A program made the translations under genes and the position numbers. Shown piece by piece: positions 34,275-42,150 of a stretch of DNA of 64,000 nt; the stretch's first letter is position 1; every line of letters begins with the position of its first letter. The notes under the pieces are model-generated. The model did no database searches. It was not told the DNA's origin and worked only from the letters and a program-made list of their open reading frames with translations. The stretch comes from Qipengyuania vulgaris (GTDB lineage Bacteria > Pseudomonadota > Alphaproteobacteria > Sphingomonadales > Sphingomonadaceae): NCBI RefSeq assembly GCF_009827325.1, contig NZ_WTYC01000002.1, forward strand, positions 310,001 through 374,000, given 5' to 3'.

Positions 34275-35263
34275 GCTTTCGCCAACTCAAGCCATACCTC
34301 GCAGAAGCGTTCCACTTCGGCGCGCGTTGTGTTCCAGCCGAAGGAGACGCGGATCGTGCGGTCGGCCACGTCGGATTCGACTTGCATGGCCTGGAGCACG
34401 TGGCTGGTCTTCATGGTACCACTCGAACAGGCGGAGCCTTGCGAGACGGAAATTCCCGCCATGTCGAAGCGCATGACCTGCGCGCTGCCGCTCATCTTCG
34501 GCATGGCGATGGCGCGGATATAGGGTGTCGGATCGGACAGCCGGTCAGACAGCCATGTACCGCCAAGGTCGCGGCATTCCTGCGCCAATTGGTCGAGCGA
34601 TTCCAGGGTGGCCCTATCGAGGTAAGCATCGCCACAAGCCTCCAGTGCCGCCGCCAGGCCGAGCACACCGGGCAGGTTCTCGGTACCCCGCCTGTAGCCC
34701 CGCTCCTGTCCGCCTGCGGGCTCCAACATGGTGAAATTCTTCACCAGCAACGCGCCCACACCGATTGGCCCGCCGAACTTGTGGGCAGATATGATCGCCA
34801 TGTCGGCGTGCGGAAGCGCAAACTTGCCCGCGCCTTGCGCGCAATCGGCGAGCAGCAATCCCCCAGCCCCGTGGACACGCTCCGCAATCGCGGCGAGATC
34901 CTGCCTATTTCCGGTTTCGGAATTTACCTGTTGGGCGGCGACGAGCGGCCGTTCTCGCTGCACGGCCTCGTCCAGAGTTTCGAAGTCGAGCGCTCCGTCG
35001 GGCAGCACCGGCAGCCGCTCGGCATCGGGCGCAGCCTTTAGAATCGCATCATGCTCGACAGCTGAAACCAGCCGAGCCCCCGTTTTTGCGTGACCCAGCG
35101 CAAGCGCCGCCGCCTCGCTCGCTCCGGAGGTGAAGATGACCTCCCCATCCCATCCGAGCGCCCGCTTCACGCGCTCGCGTGCATCCTCCAGCGCCGCCCT
35201 CGCCTTGCGACCTTCGGCGTGCGGACTGCTCGGATTGGCCCAGAGCGCAAAGCCTTCTTCCAT
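34271..35263 (-). CDS. cysteine desulfurase family protein, copy 2, with unusual 5' end
   Basis: A PLP enzyme like its neighbour: His in SAVEHDAIL, Lys in SAHKFGGPIG, Cys loop in SQGSACSSGTMKTSH. The first ATG of the frame (35263) gives 330 residues and begins at EEGFALWANPSSPH, which is inside the usual domain. The same frame continues upstream and encodes the expected family start (IYLDHAATTPLRPEARRA, codons from 35317 down). Between the in-frame TAG at 35371 and this ATG there is no ATG, GTG or TTG. Either a non-standard start (for example the GTC at 35329 or ATA at 35317) is used, or the N-terminus is lost. Otherwise intact. Confidence 0.85.
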   Translation of the reverse strand: MEEGFALWANPSSPHAEGRKARAALEDARERVKRALGWDGEVIFTSGASEAAALALGHAKTGARLVSAVEHDAILKAAPDAERLPVLPDGALDFETLDEAVQRERPLVAAQQVNSETGNRQDLAAIAERVHGAGGLLLADCAQGAGKFALPHADMAIISAHKFGGPIGVGALLVKNFTMLEPAGGQERGYRRGTENLPGVLGLAAALEACGDAYLDRATLESLDQLAQECRDLGGTWLSDRLSDPTPYIRAIAMPKMSGSAQVMRFDMAGISVSQGSACSSGTMKTSHVLQAMQVESDVADRTIRVSFGWNTTRAEVERFCEVWLELAKA

Positions 35264-35444
35264 CGCGCGCCTCGCCTCTGGGCGCAGCGGCGTGGTGGCG
35301 GCATGATCGAGATATATGCGTGTCGGGACGGGACGTGCTCGAAATAATTGCGAAACGGAGACAAAACCCTATATAGCGCGCAACCTCGTGCAAGCCCCCT
35401 TCGGGGCCAGCGCCCCGAAAATTTCTGCCAGGGTACCTCTCCGC

Positions 35445-36101
35445 ATGCCGACCGTGATCTTTCCCGGCCCAGAAGGCCGCCTCGAAGGCCGTTTCTCTCC
35501 CGGACCTCGCCCGCGCGCACCTGTTGCGATGATTCTCCATCCCCACCCGCAGGGCGGCGGTACGATGAACGAGCAGATCACGCAGCGGCTGTACAAGACC
35601 TTCGTCAACCGCGGCTTCGCCACGCTGCGCTTCAACTTTCGCGGCGTCGGCCGCAGCCAGGGCAGCTTCGACAATGGCGTCGGCGAATTGTCCGACGCTG
35701 CCAGCGCTCTCGACTGGGTGCAGCAGGTTCATCCAGAAGCGCAGGTGACCTGGATCGCTGGCGTCAGCTTCGGTTCGCTGATCGGCATGCAACTGCTGAT
35801 GCGCCGCCCGGAAATCCGCGGATGGATCAGCATCGGCGCCCCGGCGAGCATGTACGATTTCTCCTTCCTCGCGCCCTGCCCGGCCTCCGGGATTTTCATC
35901 CACGGCGCGCAGGACACGGTGGTGCAGCCCAACGCGGTGACCAAGCTGGTCGAAAAGCTGCGCACGCAGAAGCACATTACCGTGCATCACGAAGAAATCC
36001 CGCGCGCAAACCACTTCTTCGAAAACGAGCAGGAAGAACTGATGAAGTCGGTCGACAATTATCTCGACTTCCGCCTCGATCCGGCTTGCCCGATCACCTG
36101 A
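35445..36101 (+). CDS. alpha/beta hydrolase
   Basis: A 218-residue soluble hydrolase of the short dienelactone-hydrolase-like or KTSC-like group. Motifs are MILHPHPQGGGTMNE (about 26-40, with the HPHPQ pattern of this family), nucleophile elbow AGVSFGSLIG (Ser near 108), Asp in HGAQDTVV and His in PRANHFF. ATG at 35445 gives the family start PTVIFPGPEGRLEG. It diverges from the cysteine desulfurase operon and has its own terminator. Substrate unknown. Confidence 0.87.
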   Translation: MPTVIFPGPEGRLEGRFSPGPRPRAPVAMILHPHPQGGGTMNEQITQRLYKTFVNRGFATLRFNFRGVGRSQGSFDNGVGELSDAASALDWVQQVHPEAQVTWIAGVSFGSLIGMQLLMRRPEIRGWISIGAPASMYDFSFLAPCPASGIFIHGAQDTVVQPNAVTKLVEKLRTQKHITVHHEEIPRANHFFENEQEELMKSVDNYLDFRLDPACPIT

Positions 36102-36128
36102 GAGCGATCACGCAATTACGAATGCTTC

Positions 36129-36156
36129 AAAGGGCCCGCCTGTCGGGCCCTTTTTT
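36129..36156 (+). terminator. rho-independent terminator after the alpha/beta hydrolase
   Basis: A 10-bp stem (36129-36138 with 36144-36153), loop CCTGT, then six T (36151-36156, partly in the stem). Confidence 0.92.
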
Positions 36157-36214
36157 GTGCGCAAACTCCTTCGGTTGCATTCCGAAACGCGAAAAGCCTT
36201 GCTTGCAATTTGTC

Positions 36215-36226
36215 ATGTTGTAACAT
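36215..36226 (+). promoter_or_regulatory. ATGTTGTAACAT palindrome upstream of tonB
   Basis: Identical 12-mer to that at 31763-31774, 38 bp before the TonB ATG. Both copies follow a terminator and precede an envelope-protein gene, which suggests a shared regulator or promoter element. Confidence 0.4.
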
Positions 36227-36263
36227 CGCTAATAATAAGAGTCGCAAGGAAGAGGAACCGACT

Positions 36264-36947
36264 ATGTCATTCGTAGATCAGAAAAGAGGGCCGTCCCCCA
36301 CGGGCATTGCCAGTGCGATCATCGTGCAGGCCGCCATAGGTGCGGCGGTCATCACCGGCCTGTCTGTGGCAGGAGGAGTTGTCGACCCTCCTGAGATTCT
36401 GGACACTTGGGATGTGAGGCCTACCCCGCCACCCGAGCCAGTCCAACCCCCGGAACCAGAAGTAAAGCCGGATGTGCGCCCAGAAGTTACAACCGAGTTG
36501 CCGGTGATCATCCCCAAGCCGGAGTTCGATTTCGACCAGATTCAACCGACTTACGACTCGACGGAATTGGCTTTGGATCGTCCCCTGGTCATAGAACCCG
36601 GGCCCGTCAGCGAGAAGCCTCCCGCACCGCCGGCACCAGTGCCAACATTCGATTCAGTGTCAGCCAAGCCGCGCAACGATCCGGGCAATTGGCTCAGCGA
36701 TCGGGATTACAAGTCGGCCTGGGCCCGACGCGAACTGACCGGCGTGGCAAGCTTCCGGCTCGACATCGCCGCAACGGGCAGGGTTACGGGCTGCCGGATC
36801 ACCGGTTCGACCGGGCATTCCGAGCTTGATCAGGCGACTTGTTCGCTGATCCAGCGCCGGGCCCGCTTCGAACCTGCCCGGGGCAGCAATGGCGAACCGG
36901 TGGCGGGCAGCTTCAGCTCATCCGTGCGCTGGCAACTGCCCAACTGA
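36264..36947 (+). CDS. TonB-family energy transducer
   Basis: A 227-residue protein with a short cytoplasmic N-terminus, one transmembrane helix (about 15-37), a long Pro/Glu-rich periplasmic stretch (PTPPPEPVQPPEPEVKPDVRP), and a C-terminal TonB domain with GVASFRLDIAATGRVTGCRI and TCSLIQRRARFEPARG. It passes proton-motive energy from ExbB/ExbD to outer-membrane receptors; no exb genes are adjacent. The ATG at 36264 has AAGGAAGAGG upstream; upstream in-frame codons are not needed. A palindrome shared with the DUF4349 gene lies upstream. Confidence 0.9.
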   Translation: MSFVDQKRGPSPTGIASAIIVQAAIGAAVITGLSVAGGVVDPPEILDTWDVRPTPPPEPVQPPEPEVKPDVRPEVTTELPVIIPKPEFDFDQIQPTYDSTELALDRPLVIEPGPVSEKPPAPPAPVPTFDSVSAKPRNDPGNWLSDRDYKSAWARRELTGVASFRLDIAATGRVTGCRITGSTGHSELDQATCSLIQRRARFEPARGSNGEPVAGSFSSSVRWQLPN

Positions 36948-36965
36948 CTTCGCCTCGGGTATTCG

Positions 36966-37175
36966 TCACTGCGAGCCCCGTTCGACCTTTTCGAGCGGGG
37001 CTTCCCCGTCTGCGGCAGGCACCGTCCATATCGCCACATTGACCAGCGCCACCAGCGCCAGGATCACCATCAGCATGGCATTCTTCATGTTACCCGAGCG
37101 GCGCCACAGAAAAAAGGCACCGAAGAAGAGAGCTATTGCCGCAAGGACGACGATGGACAGGACAACATCTAGCAT
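36966..37175 (-). CDS. small membrane protein, unknown
   Basis: A 69-residue protein with two transmembrane helices (about 3-24 and 32-53) separated by RRSGNMKN, and a charged C-terminus (GEAPLEKVERGSQ). It is convergent with tonB, with 18 bp between stops. No family recognised. Predicted inner-membrane hairpin. Confidence 0.62.
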   Translation of the reverse strand: MLDVVLSIVVLAAIALFFGAFFLWRRSGNMKNAMLMVILALVALVNVAIWTVPAADGEAPLEKVERGSQ

Positions 37176-37293
37176 TCGGCAAGCCTAGCCGCCCCGGGCC
37201 GATTCGGGGAAGCGCAGGAACGCGGCTTCCCGACCGGAGTTGAGGGAGGAACGATGCGGCACCAGTCGCAACCATAAAAGGCAAAACGACATC

Positions 37294-37677
37294 ATGGGTA
37301 TTTTCAGCAGCATCAAGGACGCGATTTTTCGGACGGAATCCGAAGTAAAAGCGGCCCCCGTCGACAGGCACCCGGCCCCCGCGACTGCCCCTGCCGCAAA
37401 ACCAGCTACACAGCGTGAGGCGGCGCCTATGATCGATGTCGAGAACCATCTCGATACCATGCCCGGCGCGGATCGTCTCAACTGGCGCACTTCCATCGTC
37501 GACCTGATGAAGTTGATCGGCGTCGATCCCAGCTACGAAAACCGCAAGGCGCTGGCACAGGAGCTTGGCCGCGAGGATTATTCGGGCGATGCGGAAGACA
37601 ATGTCTGGCTGCACAAGCGCACCATGCGCGAACTTTCGGCGAGCGGCGGCAAGGTCCCGCCCGAATATCTCGATTGA
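37294..37677 (+). CDS. DUF3597 domain protein
   Basis: A 127-residue protein starting GIFSSIKDAIF, then an Ala/Pro linker (about 25-45), then the DUF3597 domain with LNWRTSIVDLMKLIGVDPSY, ARKALA-like NRKALAQELG and a C-terminal WLHKRTMRELSASGGKVP. The domain resembles the C-terminal LysM-associated stress proteins YgaU-like in some bacteria; function unknown. Cytoplasmic. The ribosome site is weak. Stands 36 bp before the DUF885 gene. Confidence 0.88.
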   Translation: MGIFSSIKDAIFRTESEVKAAPVDRHPAPATAPAAKPATQREAAPMIDVENHLDTMPGADRLNWRTSIVDLMKLIGVDPSYENRKALAQELGREDYSGDAEDNVWLHKRTMRELSASGGKVPPEYLD

Positions 37678-37713
37678 TTTGACAGGTTTAGGCGGGTCCC
37701 CCACACATCCCGC

Positions 37714-39552
37714 ATGAACAGATACAGCTTCGACGCCAGCCGCCGCCAGGTCCTCGCCGGACTTGGTGCGACCACCGCCCTCACCCTGTCAGGTTGCGCC
37801 ACCATGCCTCGCCAGGCCGGTGGGCAGAGCGCGGAAGCGCTGCTGGAGGATATCGCCTACAATTTGCTCGAGCATGAGCCCGAGCGCGCGACCGGCCTGG
37901 GCGTCGACACCGGGCAATATGCCTATCTGCGCAGCCGACTGGAAGACCAGTCGCCCGCCGGCCAGCAGGCTTATGCCGACACGCTAAGGAGCGATCTTGC
38001 CCGACTGCGTGCTTTCCCGCGCGATGGGCTGGACAGCGAAAACCTCACCAATATCGAGGTAGTCGAAAGCGCCTACCAGCTTGCGCTGGACGGCTTCGCC
38101 CTGCCCTATGGTGACACGCCGGTCGGCAACTGGCGCACGGCCCCCTATGCTGTGATCCAGAATGTCGGCGAATATATCGGTCTGCCGCGCTTCATGCAGT
38201 CGACTCACATGGTCGAAACTTCCGCCGATGCCGATGCCTATGTCGATCGCCTCGAACAGGTTCCCGCGACATTCGACGGCGAACTTGCCCGCATCCGATC
38301 CGCACGCGGCATGGGTGTGGTCCCGCCCGACTTCCTGCTCGACAAGACGATCGTACAGATGGAGCAGACCATCGCCAGCGCTGGCAAAGGCGAGCTTTTC
38401 GCCGCCGACCTGCGCAGCAAGCTTGCAGACGCAGGCCTGGCCGAAACCCACGCCGACCGGGCCCTTGCACTCGAGACCGGGCCCATCGCCGAGGCCCTTT
38501 CGCGCCAGCTTGGCGAACTGAAAGCCGAGCGTGCAGTCGCCACCGGTGATCCGGGCATTTCGGCGCGTCCCAATGGCGATGAATTCTACGCTTGGGCGCT
38601 GCGCAACAGCACCACGACCACGCTCTCGCCCGATGAAGTCCACCGGCAAGGACTGGCAGAACTCGAGGGGCTTCACGCGCGCATGGACCCCATCCTGCGC
38701 AAGATCGGCTATACCGACGGCAGCGTGGGCCAGCGCATGACCGCTCTGTCGGAAGACCCGCGCTACAAGTTCGCCGAGGGCGATGCGGGCCGCGAACAGA
38801 TCATGGAATTCATCGACGAGCGCATAGAATGGATCCGCGCGCAGATGCCGCGCGCCTTCAACACGCTGGTCGATCCTAATCTTGAAGTCGTCCGGATACC
38901 GCCCGCCGAGGAAGCCGGGGCTCCAGGCGCCTATGGCGGCGCGGGCAGCAAGGACGGAACAATTCCGGGTCGCTTCTGGATCAACCTGCGCAGCACCGAC
39001 CTGCACCGCAAATACGATCTCGCCGATCTCACCTATCATGAGACCATCCCGGGCCACGTCTGGGAGGGCGAATATTCGAACCGCCTGCCGCTCATCCGCT
39101 CGATCCTGGCCTTCAATCCGTTCAGCGAAGGCTGGGCGCTTTATGGTGAGCAGATCGCCGACGAGCTTGGGGCATATGACGGCTTCGAGGTGGGCCAGCT
39201 CGGCTACCTGCAGAGCCTCGCCTTCCGTGCCTGCCGCATGGTGGTCGATACTGGCCTCCACTCCAAGGGCTGGAGCCGCCAGCAAGGCCGCCAGTTCTTC
39301 ATCGAACGCAACGGATCCAAGCCCGAGGAAGTCCAGAGCGAAGTCGATCGCTACTGCAGCTGGCCCGGCCAGGCGACCGGCTACAAGCTCGGCCACAGCC
39401 GCATCGTATCGCAGCGCGAACGCGCGCAACGCGAGCTAGGCTCGGCTTACGACTTCAAGGCATTCAACGACGCTGTGGTCCTGGGCGGGAACGCACCGAT
39501 GAACGTGATGGAACGCAATGTGGGCAGGTATATCGCCAATACGCGAAGTTAA
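37714..39552 (+). CDS. DUF885 family protein, Tat-exported lipoprotein
   Basis: A 612-residue exported protein. The N-terminus has a twin-arginine-like SRRQVLAGLG and a lipobox LSGC (Cys near 28), so export is probably by Tat with lipid anchoring. The DUF885 domain carries the zinc-metallopeptidase-like motif YHETIPGHVWEGE (near 446-458) with NPFSEGWALYGEQ downstream supplying a Glu. Relatives are thought to be metallo-carboxypeptidases or dipeptidases, mostly untested. The 3' end is followed by a potential hairpin that also covers the ribosome site of the next gene. Confidence 0.88.
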   Translation: MNRYSFDASRRQVLAGLGATTALTLSGCATMPRQAGGQSAEALLEDIAYNLLEHEPERATGLGVDTGQYAYLRSRLEDQSPAGQQAYADTLRSDLARLRAFPRDGLDSENLTNIEVVESAYQLALDGFALPYGDTPVGNWRTAPYAVIQNVGEYIGLPRFMQSTHMVETSADADAYVDRLEQVPATFDGELARIRSARGMGVVPPDFLLDKTIVQMEQTIASAGKGELFAADLRSKLADAGLAETHADRALALETGPIAEALSRQLGELKAERAVATGDPGISARPNGDEFYAWALRNSTTTTLSPDEVHRQGLAELEGLHARMDPILRKIGYTDGSVGQRMTALSEDPRYKFAEGDAGREQIMEFIDERIEWIRAQMPRAFNTLVDPNLEVVRIPPAEEAGAPGAYGGAGSKDGTIPGRFWINLRSTDLHRKYDLADLTYHETIPGHVWEGEYSNRLPLIRSILAFNPFSEGWALYGEQIADELGAYDGFEVGQLGYLQSLAFRACRMVVDTGLHSKGWSRQQGRQFFIERNGSKPEEVQSEVDRYCSWPGQATGYKLGHSRIVSQRERAQRELGSAYDFKAFNDAVVLGGNAPMNVMERNVGRYIANTRS

Positions 39553-39557
39553 CTCTG

Positions 39558-39612
39558 ACCCCCTTTCAGTATCCGATCTGCTTGCTATGGTAATGCGGAC
39601 ATTGAAGGGGGT
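39558..39612 (+). promoter_or_regulatory. possible long-range hairpin covering the ribosome site of the metalloprotease gene
   Basis: ACCCCCTTTCA (39558-39568) pairs with TGAAGGGGGT (39603-39612) with one unpaired base and a 34-nt loop. The right arm contains the AGGGGG ribosome site for the ATG at 39618, so folding would block translation start. No T-run follows, so it is not a usual terminator. Confidence 0.4.
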
Positions 39613-39617
39613 TGAGG

Positions 39618-41189
39618 ATGAAATTGCGGGTCGCTTTTCTGGCTATGATTGCCGCTGCTGCTTCGCCTGTGCAGGCGAAATGGTACGAGGCGAGTAGCGA
39701 ACACTTCGTTATTTATGCCGATGATAGCGAGAATGACGTTCGCGAGTTCGCAGAGAATCTGGAAAAATACCATTCGGCGATGGCGCTGGTGAGCGGTCGC
39801 TCCGTAGTGACCCCAAGTCCGTCCAATCGCGTGACGATCTTCGTGGTCGGAAGCCAGCGCGATATCCGCAAGCTCGCGGGGTCGGACAGCGATACGATCG
39901 CCGGGTTCTACGTTCCGCGAGCGGGCGCCTCGCGCGCATTCGTGCAGGACATTCGCAATCGGAGTAACGGTTATCCCGACTTCTCGACCATTATTCTGCT
40001 TCACGAATACGCGCATCACTTCCTGATTGGCAGTTTCCGCTACGCGATGCCTCGTTGGATGAGCGAAGGCGCGGCAGAATTCTTCGCGTCGGCCGGGTTC
40101 AACAAGGACGGCAGCGTCCAGATCGGTCGCCCCGCAATGCACCGCGCAGGCGAACTGCATCATGCCGACGATGTGTCGGTCCACGAACTGCTGGATGCGG
40201 AACTATACGAACAGCGCCGAGGCAAAGGGTACGATGCTTTCTACGGCATGAGCTGGGCCCTGTATCACTATCTGACATTCAGCGAAGAGCGCAGTGGCCA
40301 GTTGGGCGAGTACTCGGGCCTTGTGATGAGGGGGAAAAGTTCGCTCGAGGCTGCGCACGAAGCTTTCGGCGATATCGACAGGCTCGACAAGGAAATCGAA
40401 CGCTATCTCAGGCAACGAAGAATGTTCAATATCAAGCTCCCGCCTGAGAGAATTTCATATGGCCCGATAACGCTGCGTGAACTTCCCGAAGGCGAGGCGG
40501 AGATGATGGACGTCCGCATTGTTTCTCAGCGCGGCGTTACCCGGGAACAGGCGCTAGAGCTCTTGGTCGATGCGCGCGAAGTCGCAGAAAAATTTCCCGG
40601 TGATGCGGGCGTGCTTACAGCACTCGCCGAAGCGGAATACGATGCTGGCAATGATGATGAAGCGATCGCTGCGGCTGACCGCGCAATCGCCATCGATCCG
40701 ATGCGTCCAAATGCCTATGTCCAGAAAGGCTATGCGCTGTTCCGAAAGGCTGAAGATGCTGACGATGTCGAAGCAGCCTATGCCGAGGCCATGGAGGCAT
40801 TCAGTGCGCTCAACAAGATCGAAAACGATCATCCGCTTCCGCTGATTTACTATTACCGCAGCTTTATCGAGCGCGGCGTCCGTCCGAGTGAAAATGCGCG
40901 GCATGCGCTTGAACGGGCCTCGCAGCTTGCACCCTTCGATCAGGGCCTCGCATTAAACACTGCGATGATGTTTGCCGAAGAGGGCAAGATCGATGTTGCC
41001 AGGTTCACCCTAGAGCCGCTCGCTGCCAATCCGCACGGCGGGCCTTTGGCCGGACAGGCGAAAGAATATCTGGAAGCCCTGGAACCGGTGGCGGAAGGCA
41101 CTTCCTGGCATCCTTCGTCACCTGAACTTTCGGACGCGGTTGCCGCGGCAGCGGAGCTCAAGGATGGCGATGAAGCAGCGAAGGACTAA
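39618..41189 (+). CDS. exported zinc metalloprotease-like protein with TPR repeats
   Basis: A 523-residue protein with a signal peptide (about 1-20, ending SPVQAKW). The N-terminal half is DUF1570/peptidase-MA-like with the zinc motif LLHEYAHHFL (HExxH; near residue 129) and a downstream WMSEGAAEFFAS that offers the third ligand Glu. The C-terminal half contains TPR helices (for example NDDEAIAAADRAIAIDPMRPNAYVQKGYA). Codon use appears somewhat less GC-rich at third positions than in neighbours. The ATG at 39618 is preferred to an in-frame TTG two codons earlier. Function unknown; a periplasmic quality-control or remodelling protease is possible. Confidence 0.8.
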   Translation: MKLRVAFLAMIAAAASPVQAKWYEASSEHFVIYADDSENDVREFAENLEKYHSAMALVSGRSVVTPSPSNRVTIFVVGSQRDIRKLAGSDSDTIAGFYVPRAGASRAFVQDIRNRSNGYPDFSTIILLHEYAHHFLIGSFRYAMPRWMSEGAAEFFASAGFNKDGSVQIGRPAMHRAGELHHADDVSVHELLDAELYEQRRGKGYDAFYGMSWALYHYLTFSEERSGQLGEYSGLVMRGKSSLEAAHEAFGDIDRLDKEIERYLRQRRMFNIKLPPERISYGPITLRELPEGEAEMMDVRIVSQRGVTREQALELLVDAREVAEKFPGDAGVLTALAEAEYDAGNDDEAIAAADRAIAIDPMRPNAYVQKGYALFRKAEDADDVEAAYAEAMEAFSALNKIENDHPLPLIYYYRSFIERGVRPSENARHALERASQLAPFDQGLALNTAMMFAEEGKIDVARFTLEPLAANPHGGPLAGQAKEYLEALEPVAEGTSWHPSSPELSDAVAAAAELKDGDEAAKD

Positions 41190-42018
41190 TGCAATTTACC
41201 TTGGCGTCGGTCTCCGCCAGTCGTATCTCGTAAAGCTTCGGCCACAGCTTGCCGGTGACGAACAAGCGGCGGTTCTCGGCGTCCCAAGCGATGCCATTTA
41301 GGACTGCGTCAGTGCCTGTGACCGGTATTGTCTCTACAAGATCACGCAGGTCGATCAGCTTTTTTACCGCTCCGTCAGCTGGATCGATCGCCACGATGAA
41401 GGGCGCCTGCCAGACGTTGGCGTAGATCAGGCCGTCGATCATCTCGAGTTCGTTGAGGCGGCGCAGGGGCCGTCCGTTTAGCGTTACCACGATCGTGCGG
41501 CGCACTTCGTAGGTTTCAGGATCCAGCACACGCAAGGTCGCGCTTCCGTCAGAGTGGATCAATCCTTCTGCGGATGAGGTCAGCCCCCACCCTTCGAGCG
41601 GATAGTCTTCACGCGAAGATAGGGGCTCGAGCGTATCGGCATCCCAACGATGAATCGCCCCGTCCCGCCAGGTCAGGCTGACGAATTCGTCTTCCCACAG
41701 GGCGATGCCCTCGCCGAACTGGTCTGCCGGGATGGCGCGTTCCTGCGTCGTCTCGCCGGTTTCCAGATCGACCTCTCGCACGACTGACTGCCCTTCCTGG
41801 CCCGTGCTTTCGAAAAGAGAGCCGTCGTGCCAGAGGAGCCCCTGAGTGAAAGCGCCGCTATCGTGCGGGTAGGTCGCGACAATTTCGGCCCGATAGACCG
41901 TAGGACCGGAATATTGCTCTTCGACTGCCGAAGTCGCCGGGGTTGCAGCCTCCTGCGCAAACGATGGTGCGCAGGCGAGCGCGGCAAAGGCCAGCAGGGA
42001 AATGCGCAGTTTCATCAT
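41158..42018 (-). CDS. glutaminyl-peptide cyclotransferase (plant-type), exported
   Basis: A 286-residue exported five-bladed propeller that converts N-terminal Gln to pyroglutamate. The signal peptide (about 1-22) ends APSFAQE. Family motifs are YPHDSGAFTQGLLWHDGSLFES, GLYG-like GQEGQSVVREVDLETG, RPLRRLNELEMIDGLIYANVW and TDAVLNGIAWDAENRRLFVTGK. Two adjacent ATGs mark the start. The final 15 or so residues (after YEIRLAE) extend past the usual end and overlap the convergent metalloprotease gene by 32 bp, which suggests a mutated earlier stop. Confidence 0.88.
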   Translation of the reverse strand: MMKLRISLLAFAALACAPSFAQEAATPATSAVEEQYSGPTVYRAEIVATYPHDSGAFTQGLLWHDGSLFESTGQEGQSVVREVDLETGETTQERAIPADQFGEGIALWEDEFVSLTWRDGAIHRWDADTLEPLSSREDYPLEGWGLTSSAEGLIHSDGSATLRVLDPETYEVRRTIVVTLNGRPLRRLNELEMIDGLIYANVWQAPFIVAIDPADGAVKKLIDLRDLVETIPVTGTDAVLNGIAWDAENRRLFVTGKLWPKLYEIRLAETDAKVNCISPSLLHRHP

Positions 42019-42070
42019 CTTGCCTTGGCCAAGATCATCTGAGCGCAGGATGAAGCATTCGCGCACAAAT

Positions 42071-42111
42071 TAAAGCCCCCGGTCCGCACTTCGTGAGCGC
42101 GGCCGGGGGTC
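42071..42111 (-). terminator. likely terminator downstream of pckA
   Basis: An imperfect GC-rich hairpin (42075-42087 with 42098-42110, one bulge) about 40 bp after the pckA stop on the minus strand, followed by CTTTAATTT. The T-run is weak. Confidence 0.55.
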
Positions 42112-42150
42112 TCCTCTCCAACTCTCTGCCCGATCGAGCGGGCTATATGG

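Noticed and set aside
37984-39429. 481-codon minus-strand open frame opposite the DUF885 gene
   Set aside because: Shadow frame of a gene with signal peptide and family motif on the other strand; no ribosome site or motif.
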